DNA of 64,000 nt from Erysipelotrichaceae bacterium 66202529. GTDB taxonomy: Bacteria; Bacillota_I; Bacilli_A; Erysipelotrichales; Erysipelotrichaceae. Under the pieces are notes generated by a model. The model had not been told where the DNA came from. It worked only from the letters and a program-made list of their open reading frames with translations, and did not search any database. The DNA lies in the NCBI GenBank assembly GCA_017161075.1, contig CP046174.1, forward strand, positions 372,001 to 436,000. Reading direction: 5' to 3'. Shown here piece after piece: positions 37,408-46,784 of the stretch (positions within the stretch are counted from its first letter, which is position 1; each line of letters begins with the position of its first letter). A program made the position numbers and the translations under genes.

Positions 37408-38307
37408 CAGAACGAGATAACAATCTACTGAATATCAGCTGGCTGTGTGAAATATCTGGTGTATCGAGGTCAGGATATTATAACTGGATGAAAAAAGACA
37501 ATTCAAAAATTGATGAACGTGATAAACGGGATCAAGCAGACTTTGATCTAATTCTGAATGCTTATAAACATAGGGGATATGACAAGGGTGCAAGGTCTAT
37601 TTATATGCGTTTATTTCACGAAGGAATCGTTATAAACAAAAAGAAGATACGTAGATTGATGAAAAAATACAATCTCAAGTGTCCGATCCGTAAGGCAAAT
37701 CCATACAGGAGGATGGCAAAGGCAATCAAAACAGACAGTATTGCGAAAAATATGGTGGATCGTGATTTTCGTCAGGAACCGAGAAAAGTGATTCTTACCG
37801 ACATCACATATTTATTTTATGGAAAAGGTCTAAAAGCGTATCTTTCAGCGATGAAAGACGCATATACGAAACAAATATTATCCTATGCGGTAAGTGAATC
37901 TCTAGAAGTGGATTTCGTGCTTGAAACTGTGAATCAGCTGAGAGACATGGGGAAGAAATCAGCAGGATTGAGACGGAGGTTTATATTCACAGCGATCAGG
38001 GATGTCATTATACAAGTATACCTTATCGGCAATTATTAAAAGATAAAAGTCTAAGGCAATCCATGTAAGAAAGGGAAACTGCTGGGATAATGCTCCGCAA
38101 GAAAGCTTCTTTGGACATATGAAAGACGAAATAAACATCAAGGACTGTAATTCTATCAGTGAGGTTAAAGCAGGCATAGACGATTATATGGATTATTACA
38201 ATACGGAACGATATCAGTGGGATCTTGCGAAGCTATCCCCAGACGAGTATTATCAGTATAGTATTACAGGAAATTATCCGTTGGACAGAAAAGGCACAGA
38301 AGACTAA
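37359..38307 (+). pseudogene. IS3-family OrfB transposase, frameshifted
   Basis: Overlaps orfA in the -1 frame as usual. Has the HTH_21 region (RLMKKYNLKCPIRKANPYRR) and the core start VILTDITYLFYGKGLKAYL (first Asp). One base is missing near 37970 (shifting IHSDQGCHYTS, second Asp, out of frame) and one near 38067 before NCWDNAPQESFFGHMKDE (Glu). The final DYYNTERYQWDLAKLSP piece is intact. Inactive without repair. Confidence 0.88.
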
Positions 38308-38786
38308 AAAGCATCTGTGCCATATTGTTCTCTTGAATAAACATAATAATTTAAACGATCCTCATCAAGATCTTTTTGTGACATTTTTGAAGAGAATAGG
38401 TCATTTTCAAATTGAAGCAACTGCCTTGAACGACTTTCACATTCGCATTCAAGCCAGAAAGTATATTCTCTTGCGGTGATGAAGTTCTTTCCATCAAAGC
38501 AGTCCTGCTTAGATTTACCAAACAAGTGTTCAAGATCATGAAGTACACAACTAAGTAGATCAATCAAAACAGGATCATCGATGGATTGAGCTAATTGCTC
38601 AGTATTCCAAAAATCATCGCTGAAATCCGAAAGCTCCAAACTGATACCTAATTGTGGTAATGATAGCCAATTATAATGAGTACCTTTACCAAGAAATCCA
38701 ATAAGATTATATCCATTACTTGATAGCATAAACTCTTTTACTTCTACATTGCCTATAGACTTTAATTCATAACTGTTCATGTTCAT
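38304..38786 (-). CDS. Unrecognised 160-aa protein, gene lodged inside an IS3 element
   Basis: MNMNSYELKSIGNVEVKEFM at the start, then WLSLPQLGISLELSDFSDDF and an acidic, Leu-rich helical part ending YSREQYGTDAF. No signal peptide or membrane helix; no family recognised. The start at 38786 lies 7 bases after a perfect GGAGGTG; the ATG at 38792 would be too close to it. The stop overlaps the end of orfB and sits in a hairpin (GGCACAGA / TCTGTGCC). The good ribosome site and clean frame say it is real, unlike the surrounding decayed transposase. It may be a passenger gene. Confidence 0.65.
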   Translation of the reverse strand: MNMNSYELKSIGNVEVKEFMLSSNGYNLIGFLGKGTHYNWLSLPQLGISLELSDFSDDFWNTEQLAQSIDDPVLIDLLSCVLHDLEHLFGKSKQDCFDGKNFITAREYTFWLECECESRSRQLLQFENDLFSSKMSQKDLDEDRLNYYVYSREQYGTDAF

Positions 38787-39095
38787 ATACATGCACCTCC
38801 ATGATTCAAAGATAATATATCCCTTTTTTATTTTACACTGGTTTTTTTATCTTTGTCCTTGACAGAGGGTACACTTTAGTTAGAAATTGAACATACACTG
38901 TCTTTTTTTGTTTTTACTCGCTTATAGGTATAACCAGAAAAAGAGGATTCAATTTCTATTAATGAATATAATAGTTTTGAATACTCTTTTTCATAAAAAT
39001 TGCAGACTAACTAAGAAAGAACTCCGCATTTTCCATATATATATTCCTTTATGAATTTTGTGTAATATAAACGTGATGGAATGCTATAGATAAGC

Positions 39096-39123
39096 TTGTT
39101 TTTCCTTTGCTTAGGTATATAAT
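39096..39123 (+). promoter_or_regulatory. Promoter of the C39-like peptidase gene
   Basis: TTGTTT, 16 bases, TATAAT, about 35 bases before the ATG. The rest of the 38793-39095 gap shows nothing recognised. Confidence 0.6.
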
Positions 39124-39157
39124 GATAATGTAAACATAGTTGGATGGGAGAAAATGT

Positions 39158-41221
39158 ATGAGAAACATGAAAATTTTGTTCATAGCTATACTAACATTAA
39201 GTATTTCAATTATGAGCATAGTTCCTGCTTATGCGGAAGCAGGAGCTGGTAATGAAAACGAACAAACAGAGCAGCCTTCACTGATGCCGAATGCACAGAT
39301 GTACATAGGGATACCGCAGAAGCTACAGGTTAAGGGTTTTACGGGATCACTGCAATGGATATCTGAAAATACAGATATCGCCATGGTTGATGCAGATGGT
39401 ACGGTCCATCCTCTAAAGAGTGGCACAACAGATATCAAAGCTGTTCTTGACAGCGGACAAGCTTTAACCTGTCATGTGAATATTCAAGATGTAATCCTAA
39501 CGTTAAATACAACGAATATAGGCAGTATATATACAGGAGAGACCAGAACTCTGCAAGCAAGCCTGAAACCTGAGGCAGCTGTAAAATGGTCGTCAAACAA
39601 TCCTGCAGTAGCTACAGTAAATAAAGGTATAGTGACAGCCCGTGCAGCCGGAACCGCAATCATTTATGCGTCTGCAAACGGGAAAACGGTAAAGTGTTCC
39701 ATTACAGTCAAGGATAAAACGATATCTGTAGATAGAAAAAAAGCAACGCTATATGAAGAGAATAGGCTTCGATTACATGCATCTGGAGAACCTGCTGGTA
39801 CAATAACATGGAAGAGTGATAAGCCTGCAATTGCCAGTGTTGATGCATCCGGTCTTGTCGTGGCAAAAGCCCCTGGGACTGCCTGCATCCGTGCTAAATT
39901 AAATGGAAAAACAGCAGTCGTTCATATAACGGTGAAGGCTATTCAAGTATCTCTGGATAAGACATCCATAACGCTATACTTAGGATATAAGGATAAATTA
40001 AATGTAAGCTACGAACCTTCGGGAACACCATCATGGTCAAGTGAGGATTCCAAGATTGTAAGCGTCGATCAGAACGGTACTCTTACACCGGTATCTGTTG
40101 GACAGACAATAGCTCGTGTAAAGGTAAACGGAAAAACTGCAGAAGCAAAAGTCGTCGTAAAACAGCCATTTGTGAAATTTCCTTCCAAAACAAAAACATT
40201 GTATAAAGGAGAAACCTATAAGCCTGCCATCACCTATGGCCCAAATCAGGGGACAGCAAAATGGTCAAGCAGTAAAAAATCAGTGGCAAAGGTAAATAGC
40301 AAGGGACAGATTACTGCAGTAAAAAAAGGTACTGCTTACATCACTGTAAAAATCAATGGTAAGTCAGCAAAACAGAAGATAACAGTAAAGAATGCAATCA
40401 CGTTGAAAAAGCCTCAAATAACTTCAGTGAAAAAGGCTTCCAGAGCAAGCCTAAAGATATCATGGAAAAAGGTGTCCGGCGCAAATAAATATTATTTGTA
40501 CCGCAGTACTACAAAAAAAGGAAAAAAGACTAAGGTTGCTACTGTAAAGGGAACAACCTACACGCATAAATATATAGCAGGCAGACGGTATTACTACCAT
40601 GTCAAGGCAGCGAGCACAAACAAATACAAATATAAAACCAGCGGCTATTCCGCAGCCAAATATGGAAAATCAGCAGATACGATGACCGTATCAACTCCAT
40701 ACATCAATCAGGTGCAGGGAGGCGCTGTTCAGGGCTGTGAGGGAGCATCCCTGCTTATGGCACTGAAAGCAAAAGGCTATACGAATATGGGTTACAGAGA
40801 TTTCCTAAATGGGATGCCAACCTCAAAAAATAACCCAAGAGAAGGATTTATTTATTCCATGTTCTCCAATAATCCTACGAATCAGGTACATTGGATTGAC
40901 ACCCCTGCGCTGGCAGCATATGGGAAAAAATTTGGTAAGGTTGAGGATATCAGTGGTGCTTCAATCAGCAAATTGAAATATGAAATCAACCGCAACAGAC
41001 CGGTCGTCGTATATGTGACGGCAATGTTTAATACACCACAATGGAAAAAGTATTCCTATGGTTCAATTCCAAAAAATTTACATGTAGTAACCCTGGTAGG
41101 CTATAACGGCAGAACAGGAAAATATAAGATCAATGATCCATACTTTGGTGTTTTATGGATTAGCAAGGGACAGTTTGAAAATGTCTATAATTCTATGAAA
41201 AAAGCAGTTGTTGTTCGATAG
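39158..41221 (+). CDS. Secreted C39-like cysteine peptidase with five Big_2 repeats
   Basis: About 687 aa. Signal peptide MRNMKILFIAILTLSISIMS, cut after AYA. Five Big_2 repeats (about 35-410), an Fn3-like domain (KPQITSVKKASRASLKISWKK, then YYLYRSTTKKGK) and a C-terminal Peptidase_C39_2-type domain (about 510-687): VSTPYINQVQGGAVQGCEGA with the catalytic Cys, RPVVVYVTAMF, NLHVVTLVGYNG with the His, and INDPYFGVLWIS with the Asp. Probably cleaves surface or wall peptides. ATG at 39158 follows GGGAG; a TTG at 39140 in the same frame is less likely. Confidence 0.87.
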   Translation: MRNMKILFIAILTLSISIMSIVPAYAEAGAGNENEQTEQPSLMPNAQMYIGIPQKLQVKGFTGSLQWISENTDIAMVDADGTVHPLKSGTTDIKAVLDSGQALTCHVNIQDVILTLNTTNIGSIYTGETRTLQASLKPEAAVKWSSNNPAVATVNKGIVTARAAGTAIIYASANGKTVKCSITVKDKTISVDRKKATLYEENRLRLHASGEPAGTITWKSDKPAIASVDASGLVVAKAPGTACIRAKLNGKTAVVHITVKAIQVSLDKTSITLYLGYKDKLNVSYEPSGTPSWSSEDSKIVSVDQNGTLTPVSVGQTIARVKVNGKTAEAKVVVKQPFVKFPSKTKTLYKGETYKPAITYGPNQGTAKWSSSKKSVAKVNSKGQITAVKKGTAYITVKINGKSAKQKITVKNAITLKKPQITSVKKASRASLKISWKKVSGANKYYLYRSTTKKGKKTKVATVKGTTYTHKYIAGRRYYYHVKAASTNKYKYKTSGYSAAKYGKSADTMTVSTPYINQVQGGAVQGCEGASLLMALKAKGYTNMGYRDFLNGMPTSKNNPREGFIYSMFSNNPTNQVHWIDTPALAAYGKKFGKVEDISGASISKLKYEINRNRPVVVYVTAMFNTPQWKKYSYGSIPKNLHVVTLVGYNGRTGKYKINDPYFGVLWISKGQFENVYNSMKKAVVVR

Positions 41222-41230
41222 TGATTTATA

Positions 41231-41273
41231 AAGCCTGTATCTGTATGTTGCTGTACATAGATGCAGGCTTTTA
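41231..41273 (+). terminator. Intrinsic terminator
   Basis: AAGCCTG-TATCT pairs with AGAT-GCAGGCTT, followed by TTT, ten bases after the peptidase stop. Confidence 0.75.
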
Positions 41274-41946
41274 TGTGCGTATTTCTGATAGTAAAAATAA
41301 AAAAAGATATAAAACAAGAATACAGCAAGTAGAATCATCTGTTTTTGGTAGAAATACCGAAAAACGAAATAAGTACTTTTTGAGACTTGTTTTCATTTGT
41401 GAGTTGAATGGATAAGCTATAAAATAAGGTTAATCAGCTAAAAAAAAGAGTAACAAATGAAAAGATACATACGAGAGGCGGTATAACGATGTGGTGAGAA
41501 TTTAATATGTAAATAATCAGAAAAGGCGGTCAATACTAGTGTTTTTCTATTTCGACGCAAATCATTAATCGATGGTTATGACAGCATGCATAATACAGAA
41601 TATCCCAAATTCATACCGTTTGTCCCAAATATCTTAATAAAAATACTTTTCATGATATGATTCATATAAAGGTTCTCTTATTTGAATGTAGTAGTTTGAT
41701 ACCAGCAAACGTATGCCTTGTTTGTAAAAAGAGATTTGAGTGAAAGTTGTATACACAGTTACAACAGGTGAAAACCATGTTAGAGAAAGGAGATATTGAG
41801 ACAAACATAAGGATATATTATATAAGACAGGCAAACGTTGATTGACTATGTAAGTTGGAATACAGTCTTGTATGGTTACATACTTCTACAGAATATATAA
41901 GATCCCGAGTTTTACTGTGTTAAACAGAAAAGGAAAGGTAAAAAAC
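41274..41946. other. Intergenic region before the 17-kb cassette
   Basis: About 670 bases with no convincing gene. An in-frame extension from 41872 to 41946 exists but has no ribosome site, so it is treated as leader. No clear promoter chosen. Confidence 0.3.
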
Positions 41947-43449
41947 ATGAAATTAGAAACAAAAGAAAATCTAGTGAATCTATTCGGAAATGTTGATTTA
42001 TTTAATGAGGAATTTCCTGTTATTGCATCCTGTATAAAAGAAAAACCAGAGGATGATTCTGTTTGGTCTAATGAAGAATCCTTGCATCTGGTGTATAATG
42101 AAGATGAAGAATGTCTTACTGTCACCGGGATTTTGAATGTTATAGAAAATAATAGATTATTGGCGGTTAACGTATTAATCGAAAATGAAGCAGGGAAGCA
42201 ATGGACAAAGAAATATGCCCCAATTGGGGAAATATCTATGCAAATTAAGGAAACATTTAAAATCTCCAGCCAGGATGCATGTAGACTTACAGGAAAACTT
42301 ACATATCTGCAGATACATAATACATCAAAAGAAATACAGCAGCATAATTTAGGGGCTACAAAAACGATGATGTCAGTAAAATCGTCTTCTTATCAATTGA
42401 CTAATTCTATATGTGGTTTTGATATAAGGCTCTTCCATCCTTGTAAAAGTCTGTCCTATGGAGATGAAATCGTTATTGTTTATGGCGCTCCGGGGGGAAA
42501 TCAATATGATTATAATTTTAGGAATGGAAGACTGATGATTCCAATTGCCATGGTTTTAAAACTCAAATCAGACTGGAGTACAGTTGATTCTTTTACACTC
42601 AAAAGAGTGGAAGCTACAAACCGGTCACAGGGTGCTATAAAATATAACGGAGATCAGATACGTCTTGTAACAGGAGCTACCTGGAATACGATGAGCAATA
42701 AAGAAAAAGAAAAGTATCCTGTTTATGGTGAAGTAAAAGACAATGAATTTGTGCTATTGATTGCTTTGGACTGGGGGTATACAATTGCGGAATTCGCTAT
42801 AAATAAATCAGAGTTTTTGATAAATGCAGATTTTGAATTTATATTAGCTAACAAAAATAAAACTTCTACTTTAAAATCACAGCTTATGCTTCGTAGTGTA
42901 AGAGTTCCAAAACCTTATACAGGTGGTGATGAATATGAAATACCATATTTATATCTTATGAATGATTGTGTAAAAAGTGATACAATTGTGGCGATAAAAA
43001 GAAATGGGAAAATGAAGAAGGTGAATATATCGGAAGTATTACCTGGAGATTATGTACAGACAAAGAATCAGATGCGGGAAGTACTGTATAATCTGATCGG
43101 AAGCACAGATTCTTATGTAGAACTTCAAGTAAACGGAAAGACTCTTTCATTAACAGGAAATCATTCTGTATATACAAAGCAAGGTTGGACTCATGCAAAT
43201 GAACTTGTTGAACAGGACATGATTTTCATGGAGGATCAGAATTACTATAAAATTGAGAGGCTTCAGTGTGGTAAGAAAGAAATATCTTTAAATTCCCTTG
43301 TGATAAAGGATGAGCACGCTTATTATGCGAACGGCTTCTACGTTGGTGATCACAATCTGGTGGTTGCGTCAAAATCAACATTACAGGCACTCCCTTTGAG
43401 TAAAGAACTGCGTGAGGAACTGATTGAATTAAAAAAGAAATTCCAGTAA
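41947..43449 (+). CDS. Protein with shared N-terminal domain and C-terminal Hint domain
   Basis: 500 aa, no signal peptide. Residues ~1-115 (NLFGNVDLFNEEFPVI to GKLTYLQI) match the 125-aa protein at 57775. A middle region (~130-335) is beta-rich and unrecognised (DIRLFHPCKSLSYGDEIVIV). Residues ~341-470 form a Hint (hedgehog/intein) domain: Cys341 (NDCVKSDTIVAIKRNGKMKK), VLPGDYVQT, TGNHSVYTKQGW (block with Thr and His, about 403-406), and the end ANGFYVGDHNLV with His-Asn near 469-470. Leu, not Cys/Ser/Thr, follows the Asn, so self-cleavage rather than splicing is expected. Start at 41947 follows GGAAAGG. Confidence 0.75.
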   Translation: MKLETKENLVNLFGNVDLFNEEFPVIASCIKEKPEDDSVWSNEESLHLVYNEDEECLTVTGILNVIENNRLLAVNVLIENEAGKQWTKKYAPIGEISMQIKETFKISSQDACRLTGKLTYLQIHNTSKEIQQHNLGATKTMMSVKSSSYQLTNSICGFDIRLFHPCKSLSYGDEIVIVYGAPGGNQYDYNFRNGRLMIPIAMVLKLKSDWSTVDSFTLKRVEATNRSQGAIKYNGDQIRLVTGATWNTMSNKEKEKYPVYGEVKDNEFVLLIALDWGYTIAEFAINKSEFLINADFEFILANKNKTSTLKSQLMLRSVRVPKPYTGGDEYEIPYLYLMNDCVKSDTIVAIKRNGKMKKVNISEVLPGDYVQTKNQMREVLYNLIGSTDSYVELQVNGKTLSLTGNHSVYTKQGWTHANELVEQDMIFMEDQNYYKIERLQCGKKEISLNSLVIKDEHAYYANGFYVGDHNLVVASKSTLQALPLSKELREELIELKKKFQ

Positions 43450-43637
43450 GTTTTTCAGGAAATAGATAGAGCGTTTAAAGAGCTTAAACTATCAGGAATA
43501 CAGCAAAGCATGCAACAACCTTATTTTTATAAGAAACAGGATTTTCTACACAATTTTTATTATGTAATGGATTGAGAGAATTATATGTTATGATATTAAT
43601 AGAAGCAAGGATGGTTTCATCTAGAAAGGATAAGAAC

Positions 43638-44186
43638 ATGAAAAAAGAACAAACAAGCGTAAAGAACGGTATACAGAACATTTTATTCCCTGTTGAGCAC
43701 TTGAATATCTCACAAGGGAACAACGGAAGCTATTCACACCAAGGTATCAATGCGTTGGATTTGGCAGGTTATCAAGGCGGCTGCAGTCCGGTGTATGCAC
43801 CGTTTGATGCTGTCTGTATAGGTATTGATGAACCGAATTTAGGAAATGCAGTCTTCTGGCAATCACAAAAAAAGGTACGTTTTGCGGATGGAACATTAGA
43901 CTATGCAACGATTATGCTTATGCATGACAATGATTTAACTGGTATTTATATCGGTGCAAAATTTTCGCAGGGAACACAAATTGGTAATGCCGGAACAGCA
44001 GGAAGAGCAACAGGGAACCACACACATTTTGAGATTGCAAAAGGTAAATTTACACATAAATATGATCAAAATGGCAGTACCGGTGTGTATCATTTACCGA
44101 ACTCAATCAGTGCTGACAAATGCTGTTTTATAGATGGGACGGATGTTATAGATGGAAAGGGAATGAAATGGAAACGTTGTGATTAA
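43638..44186 (+). CDS. Leaderless M23-like metallopeptidase, copy 1
   Basis: 182 aa from the ATG after AGAAAGGA. Lysostaphin-type M23 features: SHQGINALDLAG with His34 and Asp41 as zinc ligands, APFDAVCIG, GNAVFWQSQKK, MHDN, IGNAGTAGRATG and NHTHFEIAKG with the HxH motif. No signal peptide or wall-binding domain. The next gene encodes a nearly identical protein. In this context it may process wall or a partner protein; substrates are unknown. An upstream in-frame ATG at 43572 would add 22 residues without support. Confidence 0.82.
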   Translation: MKKEQTSVKNGIQNILFPVEHLNISQGNNGSYSHQGINALDLAGYQGGCSPVYAPFDAVCIGIDEPNLGNAVFWQSQKKVRFADGTLDYATIMLMHDNDLTGIYIGAKFSQGTQIGNAGTAGRATGNHTHFEIAKGKFTHKYDQNGSTGVYHLPNSISADKCCFIDGTDVIDGKGMKWKRCD

Positions 44187-44253
44187 GATGAAAATCAAAA
44201 CAAATACAGAGCATTAGCATATGTAGTAACACTTTACACCTTAATATATCAGG

Positions 44254-44300
44254 ATAAAAAAGAGTAACTCAGTTCAAAATGAGCAAGTTACTCTTTTTAT
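44254..44300. terminator. Strong bidirectional terminator
   Basis: ATAAAAAAGAGTAACT pairs with AGTTACTCTTTTTAT. It separates the two M23-like genes, so each is transcribed on its own. Confidence 0.85.
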
Positions 44301-44607
44301 CATTTGTTTTTCACTCGTTTTTAAGTAAATCAGTGCAGTATACCGTACGAGCAATATCATTTAATAGAATACATTCTGCATTATTTGAAATCACTGCATG
44401 ATTGACTAGGCATGATAGATTCAGAATGTAGGGTCTTTTAATTTTAGCGGCAGAATCATAAGGGCGTGAAATGTATAAAAAGCAGAAAATAATTAACATA
44501 TATTACAGGTGTTGTATTACATGGTGTCCGATTCGCAGATAAAGCTGGTGAAGATAATATTTCCATAACTATATGTTAGGATATTTCATATAAACAAGGA
44601 GGTAATA

Positions 44608-45162
44608 ATGAATATGAAAAAAGGACAGAAAAGTGTGAAGGAGGGTATACAGAATGTTTTACTCCCTGTTGAGCACTTGAACATCTCCCAAGGGAATAAC
44701 GGAAGCTATTCCCATCAAGGGGTTAATGCGTTGGATTTGGCAGGTTATCAAGGCGGCTGCAGTCCGGTGTATGCTCCATTTGATGTAATTTGTGTAGGCG
44801 TTGATGGACCGGCTCTAGGAAATGCAGTCTTCTGGCAATCACAAAAAAAGGTTCGTTTTGCGGATGGAACATTAGACTATGCTACGATCATGATTATTCA
44901 TGATAATGATTTGAGCGGTATTTTTATCGGCGCAAAGTATTCGCAGGGAACACAAATCGGCAATGCAGGAACGGCAGGACAGGCAACAGGGAACCACACA
45001 CATTTTGAGATTGCAAAGGGTAAATTCTCACATAAATATGATCAAAATAACAGTACCGGTGTGTATCATTTGCCGAACTCAATCAGCGCTGATAAATGCT
45101 GCTTTATAGACGGAACGGATATTTTAGACGGAAATGGTATGAAATGGAAGCGTGTTAGCTAA
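44608..45162 (+). CDS. Leaderless M23-like metallopeptidase, copy 2
   Basis: 184 aa, MNMKKGQKSVKEGIQNVLLP at the start, with SHQGVNALDLAGYQG and NHTHFEIAKG. It differs from copy 1 at only about two dozen positions, mostly conservative, so the duplication is fairly recent; the DNA upstream is also partly alike (TATATGTTA-x-GATATT in both). AAGGAGGTAATA before the ATG is a very strong ribosome site. Same unknown substrate as copy 1; one may have specialised. Confidence 0.82.
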   Translation: MNMKKGQKSVKEGIQNVLLPVEHLNISQGNNGSYSHQGVNALDLAGYQGGCSPVYAPFDVICVGVDGPALGNAVFWQSQKKVRFADGTLDYATIMIIHDNDLSGIFIGAKYSQGTQIGNAGTAGQATGNHTHFEIAKGKFSHKYDQNNSTGVYHLPNSISADKCCFIDGTDILDGNGMKWKRVS

Positions 45163-45344
45163 GATTTAATAAGCACATGGATACACGTGTGATAAAAAGG
45201 ATGTGTAGTTTTCATAAAAATACTGAGCGTCTTGCAGATTATTGAAGATAGCGATTACTGGATTTTTCCAATGATCTACACCTTGTCTGAAATAACTGTG
45301 TTTAAAAAGAGAAACATAAATTTATAAAGAAAGGTGAAAATGAT

Positions 45345-46370
45345 ATGTTAGAACAAAGAGATTATATAGACTTAGAACATAAGGTTGCTAAATGGATGGA
45401 AGAACACCGAGGGCCTTTATCCTATCCGTCTTTTTATGCAGGAAATTTGGAAAAGGAAAATGGAAGCTTTGAAATCTATGTTAAAAAGAATGAGATGTTG
45501 CTGGATGCAGATAAAAAAGCTTTATCATGCTTATTTGGAAAAGCATCCTTTATTGAAGTACCATATTCTTTAAATGAATTACATGTTTTCTATGAAATGT
45601 TGTGTGAAAAAATTGATAGTCATACATCAATTAATGGATTTTGGATAAGTGAAAAAGAAAATGCTGTTATGATTTCTTATGACGGCAATCTAGAATTATC
45701 AAAGCAATCCATTAAAGAACTTGTGACACTTCCTCCTTTTGTAAAGTTTATAGAGGGAAGGATACAAGAAGAATTTACAGTTGCTGCAGGATGTCAAATT
45801 ACAACTGCTGTAAATGGAGCAAGTGGATCCTGTGGAGTTCCGGCAACGGATTTAGCTACAGGGAATGCTGGCTTCATTAGTGTCTTTCATAATGCACTCC
45901 CGGCATTTGCAGCAAATCAAAATGTCTTATTTGGTAATAATGCTGGTCAAGTATGTGGTTCTATCATAAGTTCTCTTCATGGAGGAAATGTTGATGCAGG
46001 CTTTGTCCTGGAAAATAATACATTCTCGAGTAGTAATTATACCACTCTGGGAACACATATTACCGGTGTAGACAGATTTCGGTTTATTCACGCAGCTGTT
46101 ACCCGATACGGAGGAATTACCGGTAATACCAGCGGCAGAATTGTATCCTTCCATTTCTCCTCTGTTTGGCAAGGGACTACCATCCATAATCAATACATGT
46201 GTGATTATATTTCAAACCCTGGAGATAGCGGCTCGCCTGTATTATGTGATGGAAAACTGATTTCTCTTCACAGATGTGGAAATGCGGTGCCGGGAATTCA
46301 TCAGGCTGGCAGTTGTCGTTATGAGGAAATTGCAGCAGCTTTGCATATCGCCTGGGATCCAACAAAATAA
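45345..46370 (+). CDS. Trypsin-fold serine peptidase without signal peptide
   Basis: 341 aa. The first ~145 residues (MLEQRDYIDLEHKVAKWMEE to VKFIEGRIQEEF) resemble a folding pro-domain. The peptidase domain begins about AAGCQITT and shows the triad in order: His182 (NAGFISVFHNAL), Asp217 (GGNVDAGFV) and Ser295 (NPGDSGSPVL), with substrate-pocket residues DGKLISLHRCG downstream. This fits family S1 of the alpha-lytic/glutamyl type. No export signal is seen, so it acts inside, or leaves by an unusual route. AAAGGTG precedes the ATG. Ends at its own terminator. Confidence 0.8.
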   Translation: MLEQRDYIDLEHKVAKWMEEHRGPLSYPSFYAGNLEKENGSFEIYVKKNEMLLDADKKALSCLFGKASFIEVPYSLNELHVFYEMLCEKIDSHTSINGFWISEKENAVMISYDGNLELSKQSIKELVTLPPFVKFIEGRIQEEFTVAAGCQITTAVNGASGSCGVPATDLATGNAGFISVFHNALPAFAANQNVLFGNNAGQVCGSIISSLHGGNVDAGFVLENNTFSSSNYTTLGTHITGVDRFRFIHAAVTRYGGITGNTSGRIVSFHFSSVWQGTTIHNQYMCDYISNPGDSGSPVLCDGKLISLHRCGNAVPGIHQAGSCRYEEIAAALHIAWDPTK

Positions 46371-46400
46371 AAGCTTTTTACGTATATATTATGTAACAAG

Positions 46401-46440
46401 AAGCGTGCAAATCAATATTGAACGAATTGCATGCTTTTTA
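46401..46440 (+). terminator. Intrinsic terminator
   Basis: AAGCGTGCAA pairs with TTGCATGCTT, then TTTTA, 30 bases after the serine peptidase. The gap 46441-46784 that follows shows no gene. Confidence 0.8.
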
Positions 46441-46784
46441 TCAATTCCTTTTCCGCTTCAGCTACTAATTTCTCTACCTTTCATGTAGGAGAAGACTGAG
46501 AAAGTATATAAATCTAGTGAAAGCACTATGCTTATCGAACAATTCATTTTATATATTTAAAAGCACTGTTTGAAACAAGGCTTATCTCTTTTTGTATTAG
46601 CTCCCAAAAATATAATATAGCAGATGCAGAAAATCTAAAATTTGTAATGTTAGGGTGTCGAATTGTAATAACGAACATTGTTTTATATAAAATTTTAAAA
46701 CTACATTTATAATTACCTCGATAAGAAAATTATATATGAAATATGAAGAAACGAGAATATGCTCCACAGTAGAAGGTAAAGAAT

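Larger units (their letters stand above)
36857..38873 (+). mobile_element. IS3-family (IS150-like) element with extra reverse gene
   Basis: Left end TGTACCCTGTAAAACGGACA; right end, reversed, TGTACCCTCTGTCAAGGACA (14 of 20 identical, first eight perfect). orfA and orfB lie on the plus strand and are both broken. No target duplication is evident. Between orfB and the right end is an unrelated minus-strand gene (38304-38786), not normal for IS3. Confidence 0.7.

Noticed and set aside
41872..41946. N-terminal extension of the Hint protein
   Set aside because: No ribosome site before 41872, whereas 41947 has one; the homologous 125-aa protein also starts at the equivalent place.
45385..45573. 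Alternative-frame gene inside the serine peptidase gene
   Set aside because: Entirely within the peptidase frame, no start signal.
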